Below are positions 1-8,835 of a DNA stretch of 23,430 nt, one piece after another (within the stretch, counting starts at the first letter, position 1; each line of letters opens with the position of its first letter). The notes beneath the pieces were generated by a model. The model was not told where the DNA came from, did not search any database, and worked only from the letters and a program-made list of their open reading frames with translations. Both the position numbers and the translations under genes were made by a program. The stretch comes from Larix sibirica (taxonomy: Eukaryota; Streptophyta; Pinopsida; Pinales; Pinaceae): NCBI GenBank assembly GCA_004151065.3, contig NWUY0300024445.1:5124-28553 (forward strand), written 5' to 3'.

Positions 1-129
1 AATGCCATTTCAACTAATAGATTCACTGGTTGAAATCAATTTATCATGTATGAAGGACATGCACTTCAATGACCAATGCCATCTCGGCTAATAAACTGAG
101 TAGTTGAATTCAATTTATCATGTATGAAG
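1..129. repeat. Two-copy tandem repeat, 74-bp period
   Basis: The first 55 bases (1-55) recur at 75-129 with about nine mismatches counted by eye. Both copies start with AATGCCAT and end with TTATCATGTATGAAG. The 19 bases between the matched blocks complete a 74-bp unit. The first copy starts at the window edge, so more copies may lie to the left. No coding sense was found. It may be a minisatellite or part of a larger element. Confidence 0.75.
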
Positions 130-1084
130 AGTGGGTTGGTGCTTATAATATGGCCGTAGTGTTAGGTATGCAATCGTTGTTTTATTCTTGTGTGAGTTGT
201 TTTTATAAAATAAAGTTTAGAGATAAATATGTTTTTGTAATTTTTTATAAATCTAATAGTTACACTAAAGACATTTTATAAAAAAACTATTTTGAAGAAG
301 ACAACCTACACAAATATAAAAGATAAAAGTAGGATTGATTATTTATGGATTATGAGTAAGATTATAATATGTTATGATCAATATGTTGATCATTTGATTA
401 GTAATATATAGAAGGCACTAAGGAGCTATATAGTACAAGGTAAATTGATTTTAGAAATAGAGGAGAATAAAACTAAGGTATGTAATTGTGATCAATGAAC
501 ATCTAGCAAAAAGGGGTTAAAAAATTTGTATGACCAAATGTGATTGCTATACTAGAAGTTAAAGTTAAGTAAACAAAATCTACATAATAAATTGGAAACT
601 ATAAAAATTACCTCAACCTAATGAAAAAATTCAAGAGTTATGACTAAGTAAGAAATTAAAGAAAGATATAATAAATTTATATAAAGGTGATAATGATAAA
701 ATTAACTTAACCAAGCAAATTTTGAGATTAAATTACTTCCTAAAAGTGTTTATAAAGGAGAGAATTATAAAGCTCTATGTTAAGTAAACTATAATGATAA
801 AAAAATATTTTGCAGTAAAAATAAAATAAATATAAATAAAAAATAAAAATTGCAGCTCCTGCCAAGACACATCAACTTTGTTTGTTGAAGAGACAAGAAG
901 AGAAGAGTTGTGAAATGAAATCTTTAGCAAGAGAGGTACACATTTTACCATTTTTTTAGCTTTTGAGAATTAGCCAATTGAATATTTTTCGAGTTAGATT
1001 GCCTTGCAATTTACTAATACGGATGGGATGGCATGGAGAATACGATCAATCATTTCTTATTTGTATTTGGTATTTTAACCAAAA
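130..1084. other. AT-rich intergenic stretch, nothing assignable
   Basis: This stretch is strongly AT-rich and has no long open frame on either strand. Between about 480 and 790 the plus strand gives short lysine- and asparagine-rich segments broken by many stops. These could be the remains of an old coding sequence or only a product of base composition, and I could not match them to a family. Confidence 0.5.
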
Positions 1085-1086
1085 TT

Positions 1087-1205
1087 TTCTTTCGACGTTC
1101 TATTACACCTTTTAGGGCACCTAAGACACATATTGTACGTGGTAAAACCTTGATAAGAAGTCAAGCAAATATCCACCCAGTAAGTTATCGGTGTTTTTAA
1201 ATTTG
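1087..1205. repeat. Diverged dispersed repeat, copy A
   Basis: This segment shares an ordered set of short blocks with 2545-2650: CTTTCGRCGT, then TATTRCACCTTTT, then TAAAACCTTGATA, then a CCCAG-TAA-TAATC-like block. Spacing differs by small gaps. The order suggests two old copies of one repeat family. Overall identity is low and was judged by eye, so this is tentative. Confidence 0.35.
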
Positions 1206-1219
1206 GTTTTTATCATAAA
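1198..1219. repeat. 22-bp direct repeat, left copy
   Basis: A 22-base block containing AATTTGGTTTTTA is repeated at 1503-1524 with one mismatch (T/C). The two copies bracket 283 bases that contain the PPR-like fragment on the minus strand. This could be a target-site duplication of an old insertion, or a chance repeat in AT-rich DNA. Confidence 0.55.
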
Positions 1220-1289
1220 TTTGACTATTCGTCACTTTTTTTGCAAGCAAAGAGAAGCCAAACGCTATCTAAACTTCTCTAACCCTTTA

Positions 1290-1500
1290 ACCAAATTGCC
1301 TCCAAATTGCATGCATGTGAGACAACAATATGTTCTTAGTGAGTAGAGGATAAAGCCACTATTTATTGAAGCTTTGTGTAAATCACTTGCAAAATGTGAA
1401 TCAACATATCCACAAACTAAAACACTACAAGAAGCACCCATTGTTTCCCAATGCTCTCTACCTCTGGGCAAGATATTCGATATTCTATATTAACCATGCA
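1290..1500 (-). pseudogene. Degenerate PPR-like protein fragment
   Basis: On the minus strand, in the order of a pentatricopeptide-repeat protein, short pieces in different frames resemble PPR motifs. First comes C-x-x-NIEYR (compare CG-x-IEYAR), then GYVDSHFASD (compare GYVD-x-GF-x-x-EAL), and finally SST followed after eleven residues by CNLEAI (compare ACANLEAL). At least two frameshifts and several stops separate them. PPR proteins bind organellar RNA; this relic could not. Each match is short and taken from memory of the family, so an unrelated origin remains possible. Confidence 0.35.
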
Positions 1501-1502
1501 AG

Positions 1503-1524
1503 TAAATTTGGTTTTTACCATAAA
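1503..1524. repeat. 22-bp direct repeat, right copy
   Basis: This is the right-hand partner of 1198-1219, with a single mismatch. It lies just upstream, in minus-strand sense, of the PPR-like fragment. Confidence 0.55.
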
Positions 1525-2540
1525 AAAATTGCCATGAGTTATTGTTATCACAATTCTAACAACATTTATTTGACTGACCTTCTTTAGTTAGTTAATATAT
1601 ACAACCTAAATAGTTTTGAACATTATATACAAAAATCATCCCCGTTGCATATGTTTGCATCAGGTTTTGTAAATGCGTGAAACTAACAACATTGACAATC
1701 AACATTTATCTACTTGACTCCTTCAATATAATAGGTACCATTTATTGGCTATGCATGAAAGACACAACATTTATTTAAAGTATAGTCGGTATGGCAATTT
1801 TTAAGTGTCAAAGTATTTTGGATGGTCTTATTCATTGACTTTAAACACACAGTTTATCTTCTTGACCTACTTTATTATAACAAGTATATTTATTTCATAT
1901 GTTTGAAAACTAAGGCATTGAGATATAATATTTGTTTGATTGGTTAATATGTTTTCTTAAACTGAATCATGGATAATCATGAAAATATTTTGATAATATT
2001 CTGATGCATGGAAAAAAATTTAACGCATCTTGATATACTTTTTGCAAGCACATAGAATTTGCTTCATCTTCAATGGGAGAGTAAGAGGCAAAGCATTACA
2101 TGACCTATGATGAAAAGTGTGAGCTAATTTCTTTCTAAATTGTTGGGAAAATATGGAACACATTCAAAAAATCAAATTTGTTGATTGCATGTTACCATTT
2201 CTTGATGACTAATAAGTAAAAAAGAATAAGCATTTCATCTAATCACTCTCTTTTTTGGGTGATATAAATGCTATGAAAATGTTAACTGTGTTTAGTTCAT
2301 TGATAACTTTGTCTACGTTTAATATTCAAGTGCCTATTTGTGATACCCTGAAATGGATTTTTAAAATTGACCCTTCCTTGGCCTTTCCTATAAAACTGGT
2401 AGCTCATTTGTGATGCAAGGTAGAAGGCCAGGTCTACACCATGGAAAAACTTTAGTCCATGAACATTTTTTGGGGTTTTTTTCTCAAAACACCAATTCGA
2501 TTTTAGTGTCTTCTTTTCAACCATTTCACCCTTCAACAAC
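1525..2540. other. AT-rich intergenic stretch, nothing assignable
   Basis: There is no recognisable gene or repeat structure here. A minus-strand open frame of 81 codons at 2297-2542 has no motif I recognise and sits in a stretch without other coding signs. Confidence 0.5.
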
Positions 2541-2544
2541 AACC

Positions 2545-2650
2545 TTTCGGCGTATTATTGCACCTTTTTGGGGTAATTGCTAGTTTTAAAACCTTGATAT
2601 GTTTTGTGAAGGTCGCTGCCCAGCTAAATAATCACTCGACTATTCAAATT
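2545..2650. repeat. Diverged dispersed repeat, copy B
   Basis: This is the counterpart of 1087-1205. It carries CTTTCGGCGT, TATTGCACCTTTTT, TAAAACCTTGATA and GCCCAGCTAAATAATC in the same order. It ends just before the 60-bp minisatellite. Confidence 0.35.
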
Positions 2651-2672
2651 TTGAGCACTCTAGAAGTTGTTC

Positions 2673-2970
2673 TTTCAATTTGTTATGCTTTGTTGAGTTT
2701 TGATTTTATAATAAAACCAAAATCAAGATATTTTAATTTTTTATGCTTCGTTTAAGTTTTGATTTTATAATAAAAACCAAAAACAAGCTATTTCAATTTG
2801 TTACACTTTGTTTAAGTTTTGATTTTATAATAAAAACCAAAAACAAGATATTTCAATTTGTTACGCTTTATTTATGTTTTGATTTTATAATAAAAACAAA
2901 AAACAAGATATTTCAATTTGTTACGATTTGTTTAAGTTTTGATTTGATAATAAAAACCAAAAACATGATA
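2673..2970. repeat. 60-bp tandem minisatellite, about five copies
   Basis: The unit starts GATTTTATAATAAAAACC and ends GTTTAAGTTTT. Units run at 2702-2760 (59 bp), 2761-2820, 2821-2880 and 2881-2940, with partial units at 2673-2701 and 2941-2970. Adjacent units differ by only a few bases, so the array is fairly young or kept uniform by recombination. Because 60 is divisible by three, the plus strand stays open through several units (2743-2988) and reads as a 20-residue repeat. That open frame follows from the period and gives no evidence of a protein. Confidence 0.92.
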
Positions 2971-2989
2971 GCTCATTTATATATATAAT

Positions 2990-3570
2990 ATCATCTCTTG
3001 TTTACATATATAAATTCTTACCAACTTGTTTTTTTTTTTGGTTTTGCAGAAAAGTCTCTACCTAGTTTTCAAGGTGCCGCATGGGATCTTCCTTTGCTTC
3101 TCTTGTAAAAAAATTCTTTGTTTTGTTTCAATTGAATTTTTGTTTCTTGGGGGTTGAGGGTCTCATAGTTTCCAATTTTTAGTGAGCCCTCTGGTTCCAG
3201 ATTTGGAACTGAAATCGTTTCATCGATCTTCATCTTTTTTACTGATTCTGTGACAATTTTATCTTCGTCTCAGAGCTTCAAGCAAATTCTGGAACACTAA
3301 GAATTCTAATAGCACTACATATAGTTCAATTCTCTGCTCTCCATTAAACAATATAGAGAGTCCCTAGCCATCGCACAACAACAGGTCAGCACCAACTTGT
3401 TCACTCATAACATAAATCTACAATCTACAATGGGTCATTTAGCACGCTCCATTCAACAAGTATCCAAGCAACCTAGCATGCAACAACCAGATCTACAAAT
3501 TATCACTACTAGGAGTTACACAACCCAAAAACCAATGCACAACAAACTACTATGGATACATCATAGCAGT
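2990..3570. other. Unassigned, with a T-rich AG tract
   Basis: A long T-run followed by GGTTTTGCAG at about 3030-3050 looks like a plant 3' splice site, but no exon can be built on it. The rest is unremarkable; no repeat or gene was recognised. Confidence 0.4.
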
Positions 3571-3574
3571 AATC

Positions 3575-3899
3575 CACTATTGGTTCCCATTTGAAAACCC
3601 TAGAGACATCAGCCTCTGATCTGAACAGGTTTTGAAGATACCGGATGTTAGGGGACACAATATTCTTTATACTGGAACCAAGAAAACAAGGACAGAGGGT
3701 TATGACATTTCTGAAGTCTCGTGCAGTGAGTCCCAATGTTTTCGTAGACTCAGTCATGTGTTTCAACTCTCGATCAACATTAAGAGTAAGAATATATGGG
3801 TTTCTGGTAATGATCTTGGTGTTCTATGCATCCAGAACCCTTCAAGAATGGAACAACTTGTTGGGATTTATAAGTGAATCTTGTTTCAACAATGGATGG
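3575..3899 (-). pseudogene. mTERF-family gene fragment, broken
   Basis: The minus strand encodes about two mTERF helical repeats. From the 5' side: a frame ending in QQVVPFLKGSGC, a frameshift at about 3819, then NTKIITRNPYILTLNVD, ELKHMTES and LGLTARDFRNVITL. After that come FLGSSIKNIV, NIRYLQNLF and SEADVSRVFKWEPIV. Proline-anchored repeats of the type 'x-x-P-x-x-L' followed by 'NL-P-x-x-x-x-L' are the family hallmark. Plant mTERF proteins are organelle-targeted nucleic-acid-binding proteins of about 300 to 600 residues; roughly 108 codons remain here. No transit peptide or C-terminal repeats were found, and the homology stops sharply at about 3575. It is a truncated, frameshifted pseudogene fragment. 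Confidence 0.78.
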
Positions 3900-3915
3900 C
3901 CTTCTTTATAAGATT

Positions 3916-4620
3916 GTTGAGAGCTCAAACTAGTCGCATCCCACATTTGTTGAGTAAAAATCTGAAATGGGGCATGTGTTCTCATCTTCTGGGTAGCGTG
4001 TGGGTCGGTCATCACCAACAATGGTTATAGAAAGCTGTGATGATTTTAACAAAATAATTAATGGAAATGGTGAGGATAGTGTTGCAATAAGGCGATGAAG
4101 GGGAGATCTAATATTAAATTCTAGCAGGGGTTTCCCTGTCGGGGTCACCTTGTCGCAGGAAAGCGCCCGAATGGATGCCCCCGAAAGAAAAAGAAATTGT
4201 CTTTCCATATTTCCAGGGACAAATCGACATTGACACCTTCGTCATCTACGAATTCCATCGAATCAACCATGGTTGTAGGCAGTGATACAACAAGAAGTTT
4301 ATTATTTTCAATTTGCATTGACTCTATTTACTTATATGATGTTTTCTCTATTAAGGGTTGTTTGCAAAACAAAACTCTTGGAGATATTATACATATATAA
4401 AAGTGATAAATTCTAGTCTTTGGGAAAGGGACTTTCTTTTGAACTGGTATACCTCAAAAAATACATACAAGAAATCCATATATTGAACTTTGAAGCAAAA
4501 TATACAAGCATCAGTGTATAACAAGTTACTCACACCTGCAATGAAGAAATCTACCATGGCTTCAAGATCCCAAATACAATGAATTAAACACAGCGTAGTT
4601 GAATTCCTTGTAAGGCAGAA
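3916..4620. other. Unassigned stretch between gene fragments
   Basis: A minus-strand open frame of 92 codons at 3930-4208 lies just upstream, in minus sense, of the mTERF fragment. It lacks a recognisable transit peptide or mTERF repeat, so I do not join the two. The plus strand shows nothing recognisable. Confidence 0.4.
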
Positions 4621-4621
4621 G

Positions 4622-4973
4622 ATGATTACAATGGCTGTGATAATTCATGCATGGCTTCCGCTTATGTTCAGGCTAATCATCTTGAGCAAAAATCAACTTT
4701 TATACTCTTCTCACGCAGCTACAACACCCTCGGGTAAGAGCATGGGATCATATTGAAGTGACTTTCCATTATATAGTTGATGAGATGATATGGTTGAATG
4801 GATTCCTTCTTGTTTGTTTTCTGTGTGATTATGATGTTTTGCAGGTTTTTCGTTTCTGTTAATGACTGTCGATGGGGAGAGAGCAGTTCCAAGAAAATAT
4901 GATTACGTTGTAGTTGGAGGAATGGTCAGTTGCCACTTGGATGCAATGCTGTCTACCAACTATTNTGTTCTTC
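4622..4973 (+). pseudogene. HOTHEAD-like GMC oxidoreductase, 5' end only
   Basis: Exon 1 opens with ATG at 4622, or at 4631 in a better context, and encodes a hydrophobic leader (WLPLMFRLIIL) that looks like a secretory signal peptide. Exon 1 ends at 4733 and exon 2 starts at 4845; they join in frame across the intron. Exon 2 encodes RKYDYVVVGG, the FAD-binding beta-alpha-beta start of HOTHEAD/mandelonitrile-lyase-like GMC flavoproteins. The next motif, GGGTAGCPLAATLS in the family, is degraded to GGMVSCHLDAMLS, one residue short. After STNY-x-VL the match ends, with a stop at about 4994. The family has about 550 to 600 residues, so over 85 percent is missing. FAD binding would fail. Confidence 0.8.
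4734..4844 (+). other. GT-AG intron of the HOTHEAD-like fragment
   Basis: The 111-base intron starts GTAAGAG and ends TTTTGCAG, both good plant splice sites. Splicing joins TCG-G to GT-TTT and keeps the reading frame from signal peptide into the FAD-binding segment. Its presence means this copy came from genomic DNA rather than from a retrocopied mRNA. Confidence 0.78.
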
Positions 4974-5533
4974 ATGCTTTCACACCCTTTACTTAAACCT
5001 TCTAAGCAGTATAGTAGAAAGCCTTTCGTCTTCGAGTGGATTCATGTGTTACTGAGTGAATGTGAATATATTAAGTCATCCGACTGGATCCTTTTTCTCC
5101 TACATTATTGAATATTTAAGTTACCAGGCCCATTCCCTTTACATTCAGGAAACGACTCCTAGAGTGATAACACAATGAATAGTTACAAGCTCTCTGGTTC
5201 ATCCTCGAGCTTCACATGGAAATCTAGGCATGATCTCCTTCACTTTAAACCAATGAGCCCCTTTGTCGTTGTGAAGAATGGGTAGATAAGAGTATTATCA
5301 ACTTAGGGTAGCTAGAAGGTCAGGCATTCCCAACTCTTCCACATCCCCAAACTTTCGTTGATCTCCTCTCTTGTATTTTCCTTCATTTATTACATTTGAA
5401 ATTATCTATCTAATACATAATATTACATATACATTCATGTGATCTCCATTGAAGAGTGAATGAAATTATTATTAACTAAAAGAGTGTTTTCTTGATGGAG
5501 GGGACTCCTCTAGTAGTGACATGGGACCCTTCA
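4974..5533 (-). mobile_element. Probable 3' LTR of the minus-strand gypsy
   Basis: This segment lies between the end of the HOTHEAD homology (about 4973) and the end of the gypsy pol homology, where an LTR would be expected. On the minus strand TGAAGGGTCCCATG begins at 5533, a possible LTR start. No second LTR is available for comparison because the element's 5' end is missing, so the boundaries are guesses. If correct, the gypsy insertion is what truncated the HOTHEAD copy. Confidence 0.3.
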
Positions 5534-6653
5534 TGCCACCACTATGTCTTATGCCTTATCGTTAACCATGAGCATGACCCTTTTCCAATATTTAGCTGAG
5601 GTAGATCTAACTCACCATTGTTCGTTAGATATGAATTCATATCACATCTCTCCCTTGGTAGGATTTTGGTCCCCAAAAGCTTTCGAGGAGATATGAGGGA
5701 ACCTACTTTCAATACGGTTTCTCTCATACCATTTCACCTTCCTTGGAGTCTATCCCTTGAGGCCAATTTTCCATAGTTCATAATGTCCTCTATGGGTCAC
5801 CTGCTCCTTATCTTGTAGCACTGTGTCCTCTTTAAACTTTTTCAATACGTGTGGTGCAAGGTATGCAATAGTGGGGAGAATATGTTGATCCCCATATTCA
5901 TCCAACATGTATGGCTCAAACAATTTTAGGTACTCCACATTCACCACTGTACTGATCATTTACATGTATGGAGGGGGTCTCAATCTACAAGAATTATCAT
6001 TTACTTGTTCAATGCTATCAAATTGTGTGCACCTGAGAGGCTTGGGATTCCTTGTTGGTCCTTGTAACCTTTCCTTGTGTAGGTGAATCCATACCTTATC
6101 TACAACATGGAACTAGTGGTATTCTTGATGCTAGTCATGCCTAGAGGTGTACTATTGTTGGATTCACTCAAGATTCTCATGTACCTTTAGATGTATTTTC
6201 CCAATCTTGTCCATGAACATGCATGCTTTTTTATCATCTCCTTATAACATTGCCTCATCCTTTCGCTATCCATATGCCACATCAAACAGTGAAGGATGTG
6301 GTTATCCAAAACATGTCTCAAAATGAGAGTTGTTGGCGGAGGAATGCAATGCCTGGTTGTATGAATGTTGAATGTACACCAACTATTCATCCCATGTATT
6401 TTGATGCTTACTATTATATCATCTCAGTAGTTGTACCAACATCCGGTTAACCACTTTTGCTTGTCCATCAATTAGTGGATGGAATGTGCTGGAATACTTT
6501 AGCTTGGTGTCCATCCTCTTCCAAAGTGTTTTCTAGAACTTACCCAAGAATTTTCTATCCTAGTAAGATATAATGGAGCTAGGAAATCCAAAATGCACTT
6601 AGACATGACACTCAGTTGCCTCTCATCTAAATATCATCTTCTTACATGGTATT
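5534..6653 (-). mobile_element. Ty3/gypsy pol 3' part: integrase core to C-terminus
   Basis: This is the downstream half of the minus-strand gypsy integrase; the upstream half starts at 16989. Reading leftward: VHFGFPSSII (core), DTKLKYSSTFHP (normally K-x-STA-x-HPQTDGQ), INGQ-like LIDGQAKVVNRML, then NTWDE. Next come ERMRQCYKEM, VWIHLHKERLQGP, VVNVEYLKLFEPYML and ELWKIGLKG, the integrase C-terminal and tail region. There are several frameshifts and stops, and the second catalytic aspartate (normally in ISDRD) is gone. The left limit is approximate. Integrase would insert the element's cDNA; this one is dead. Confidence 0.85.
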
Positions 6654-6668
6654 AATACACACATCTTG
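6654..6668. repeat. Target-site duplication of the LINE, left copy
   Basis: The 15 bases AATACACACATCTTG occur here and, without mismatch, at 16974-16988. They immediately flank the LINE, and its A-rich 3' end (TATGAAAAA) abuts the right copy. On the minus strand the duplicated bases are integrase codons for KMCV. The bottom-strand nick would be TATT|AATA, consistent with L1-type target-primed reverse transcription. Confidence 0.93.
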
Positions 6669-6741
6669 CTAACCACCCTTTTGGATCTTTGTATCTAGGG
6701 TTTGGGTTTGATCTCCTATGGTAAGGAATAAGGTTGCATTC

Positions 6742-7951
6742 ATGGTGGCGTGTAGGGGAACCCCCCCTCCTCATAAAGATGAGACTTTCAAAATCTGGTA
6801 ACAAATATGGGCAAAAATCCACCCGACATTTCTAGCTTCTGATTCATTAAACATGCAACAAATATACCCAAATTTGCTCTCCCTCTGGTGGCTCCTGGCC
6901 CTAGTGATGGCAGAAAAGGATCTCGTGGGGTAGTTCACGAGGTTTTGGACCCCACCCCCCGAATCCATGAATATCTATATCCAGAAGAAATAGGTGTCAC
7001 TCCTTGAATCCAGAATCTCATGCTACTTTGTGGGTAAGGGTTTTTTTATTTTTCAGTTTGAGAAAAAATTACATCGTGATATCATTTTTAGGAACGGGCC
7101 TCATTTTATGTGACCAAGAAAGCTGTATTTGAAAAAATGGACTACATATTTTGATCCCTCCCAGAATATCCCTTCAGTAGTTATGGTATGGGTCAAACTC
7201 TCCACATTTACCTATTCACTGCTGGAATTATGAATCCGTGAGAGGTGTTGGAAACTCACTGGAAAAATACATTGGTCGTGTGGAGATGAAAGACCATTTC
7301 TTGTTTTCTTGAATATGCGTTGAGGTGTATCTAGAAGTTGGACTGTCGGAAGCAATCAATCTAACAGTAGATGATTAGTATCATATTCGACAGCTAGATT
7401 ATGAACATTTTCCCCTGAAATGTCGAATTTGTCACGAGGATGGCCACTTTGCCAAAGAATCTAAGCAATCTCAGAAAGAGAATACAAATACAAAAAAAGA
7501 AGAGGGAGAGACACATATCAAAAGAGGAAAAAATTCCAATGCCCAAATGAAAGGAAGAAACTCGGCCCTTAAGGTAGCCCCCCATGAAAACCCTCCCCCC
7601 CAAAATCCCACTCAATCTCTAAGAACTTCGAACCCATTTTCTGCCCTTCCTCATGAAGAAGAGACCCTGTACCCCTACAGATTAGAAAAAAAATATGATT
7701 AGATAAGAGAAGAAGAAGAAACAAGAAAGGAGACTGAAATCCATAAACAAACTCAAGTGGATCTAGAGGATGGGAAACTTCATCCCTCTCAAGGTCCTAA
7801 TCTAGAATATGAAGCCTCGTCTCAAATTTGTCAAGAGGAAGAGGAACCTTCTCCATATAGGGTAGTTAGAAGAGGAATACTGACGAGCAAGGAGGCTAGA
7901 GAGAAGAAAGAAGAAAAGGATAAAGATCTAGGACATCAACTCACCATATAA
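6742..7951 (+). pseudogene. LINE ORF1: DUF4283 and zinc knuckle
   Basis: ORF1 encodes the RNA-binding, Gag-like protein of plant L1 elements. ATG at 6742 is a possible start; the first part is broken by stops. From 7032 the DUF4283 segment reads GKGFFIFQFEKKLHRDIIF, then RNGPHFM and LYLKKW, then several frameshifts. From about 7375 to 7951 one frame holds with a single TAG at about 7699. It carries a CCHC-type zinc knuckle at 7421-7462 (CRICHEDGHFAKES), where the last cysteine is serine. The tail is glutamate- and lysine-rich. ORF2 follows about 90 bases downstream. Confidence 0.8.
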
Positions 7952-8043
7952 AAAGCAATGGGTAGAATTGGAAAAGGAAGAGGAGGGAAAACAAGAAATG
8001 TTGGTGGGCCCTCAAGAGGTCCCTCCACTCACACTATAGTTAA

Positions 8044-8835
8044 ATGATTAAGGTTATCTCCTAGAACTATAGGGATATGGGAATTCTACATAAACATGAC
8101 GCAATGAGAAGTTTAATCAAGCTAGAAAAAATAGACATATTCCTGATCCAGGAGACAAAGCTCGACGATCAAGCAAGCCTCAAGGTAGGAAAAAAAATGT
8201 GCTACTCAAGTTCAGGACTAGGGGTCAACTCAAGGGGAGCCTCTGGAGGTATTTTGTCTCTCTGGGTTGACTCCAAATTTAATCTCATCTCTTCTGAATC
8301 TAGCCATTGATGGCTTCTTACAAACCTTGTGCACATCAAATCAAGCATCTAGGTAAGCCTTCTTAAAGTCTATGCTCCAGTTATTTATTTAGAAAAGAAA
8401 ATTTGTTGGTAATTTATTAGATCACTCCTAGAAAGAATTCAAGTACAAAACCTCATTTTGGCAGGGGATTTAAATATTAGCATTCCTAGTGAAGAAAAGA
8501 GAGGGGTTTCCATTGTGTGAGACCCTTTCCAGGAGAAAGTGGAAGACCTAATGCAGGATTGGGAGCTATTAGATATAAAACCAAAAAAAGTAAAATTCAC
8601 ATGGTCAAACAAAAGAGCGGGACTTGGTCACATTTCCACCAGAATTGACAGATTCCTTATCCATTCCTCCCTTCTACTCCTAGGGATGTCATTCTCTTCC
8701 TTCATCATTCCATTTGGGGCCTCTGATCATAATTCCATTTCTTTATTGAATGGAGAAGACCAAAATATGGGCCATATTCACTTTCGGTTCAACCCATTAT
8801 GGATCTCAAAGCCTAGGTTTCATGAGATTGTATAG
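8044..8835 (+). pseudogene. LINE ORF2, endonuclease domain
   Basis: This is the N-terminal AP-endonuclease-like domain that nicks target DNA. One frame runs from ATG 8044 through the domain with stops but no frameshift. Motifs: MIKVIS, QETK (8149-8160), SGGILSLW, VYAP, GDLNI (about 8464), FTWSNKR, RIDRFL (8641) and SDH (8722), which includes the catalytic Asp-His pair. Interrupting stops are at 8062 (TAG where the family has Trp), 8308, 8350, 8410, 8518 and 8833. ORF2 continues in the same frame into the linker and RT. Confidence 0.88.

Noticed and set aside
2673-2970. Possible CRISPR-like array
   Set aside because: The units are contiguous and repeat along their whole length, with no unique spacers. 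The context is a plant nuclear genome.
2743-2988. 81-codon open frame with a repeating peptide
   Set aside because: It is open only because the 60-bp repeat unit is divisible by three and lacks a stop in that frame. There is no start context, no domain and no flanking coding signal.
3030-3052. Polypyrimidine tract followed by TTTTGCAG as a 3' splice site
   Set aside because: No upstream exon or downstream coding sequence could be joined to it. T-runs followed by AG are common in AT-rich plant DNA.
3930-4208. Minus-strand 92-codon frame as the N-terminus of the mTERF gene
   Set aside because: It sits upstream in the right orientation, but a stop separates it and it shows no transit-peptide composition or mTERF repeat, so joining them is not supported.
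4965-4965. N as a sign of an assembly gap
   Set aside because: Sequence on both sides stays in frame with the HOTHEAD-like exon (codon TNT, where Ser is usual), so it is a single ambiguous base.
6223-6450. 75-codon plus-strand open frame
   Set aside because: Antisense to gypsy integrase sequence on the minus strand.
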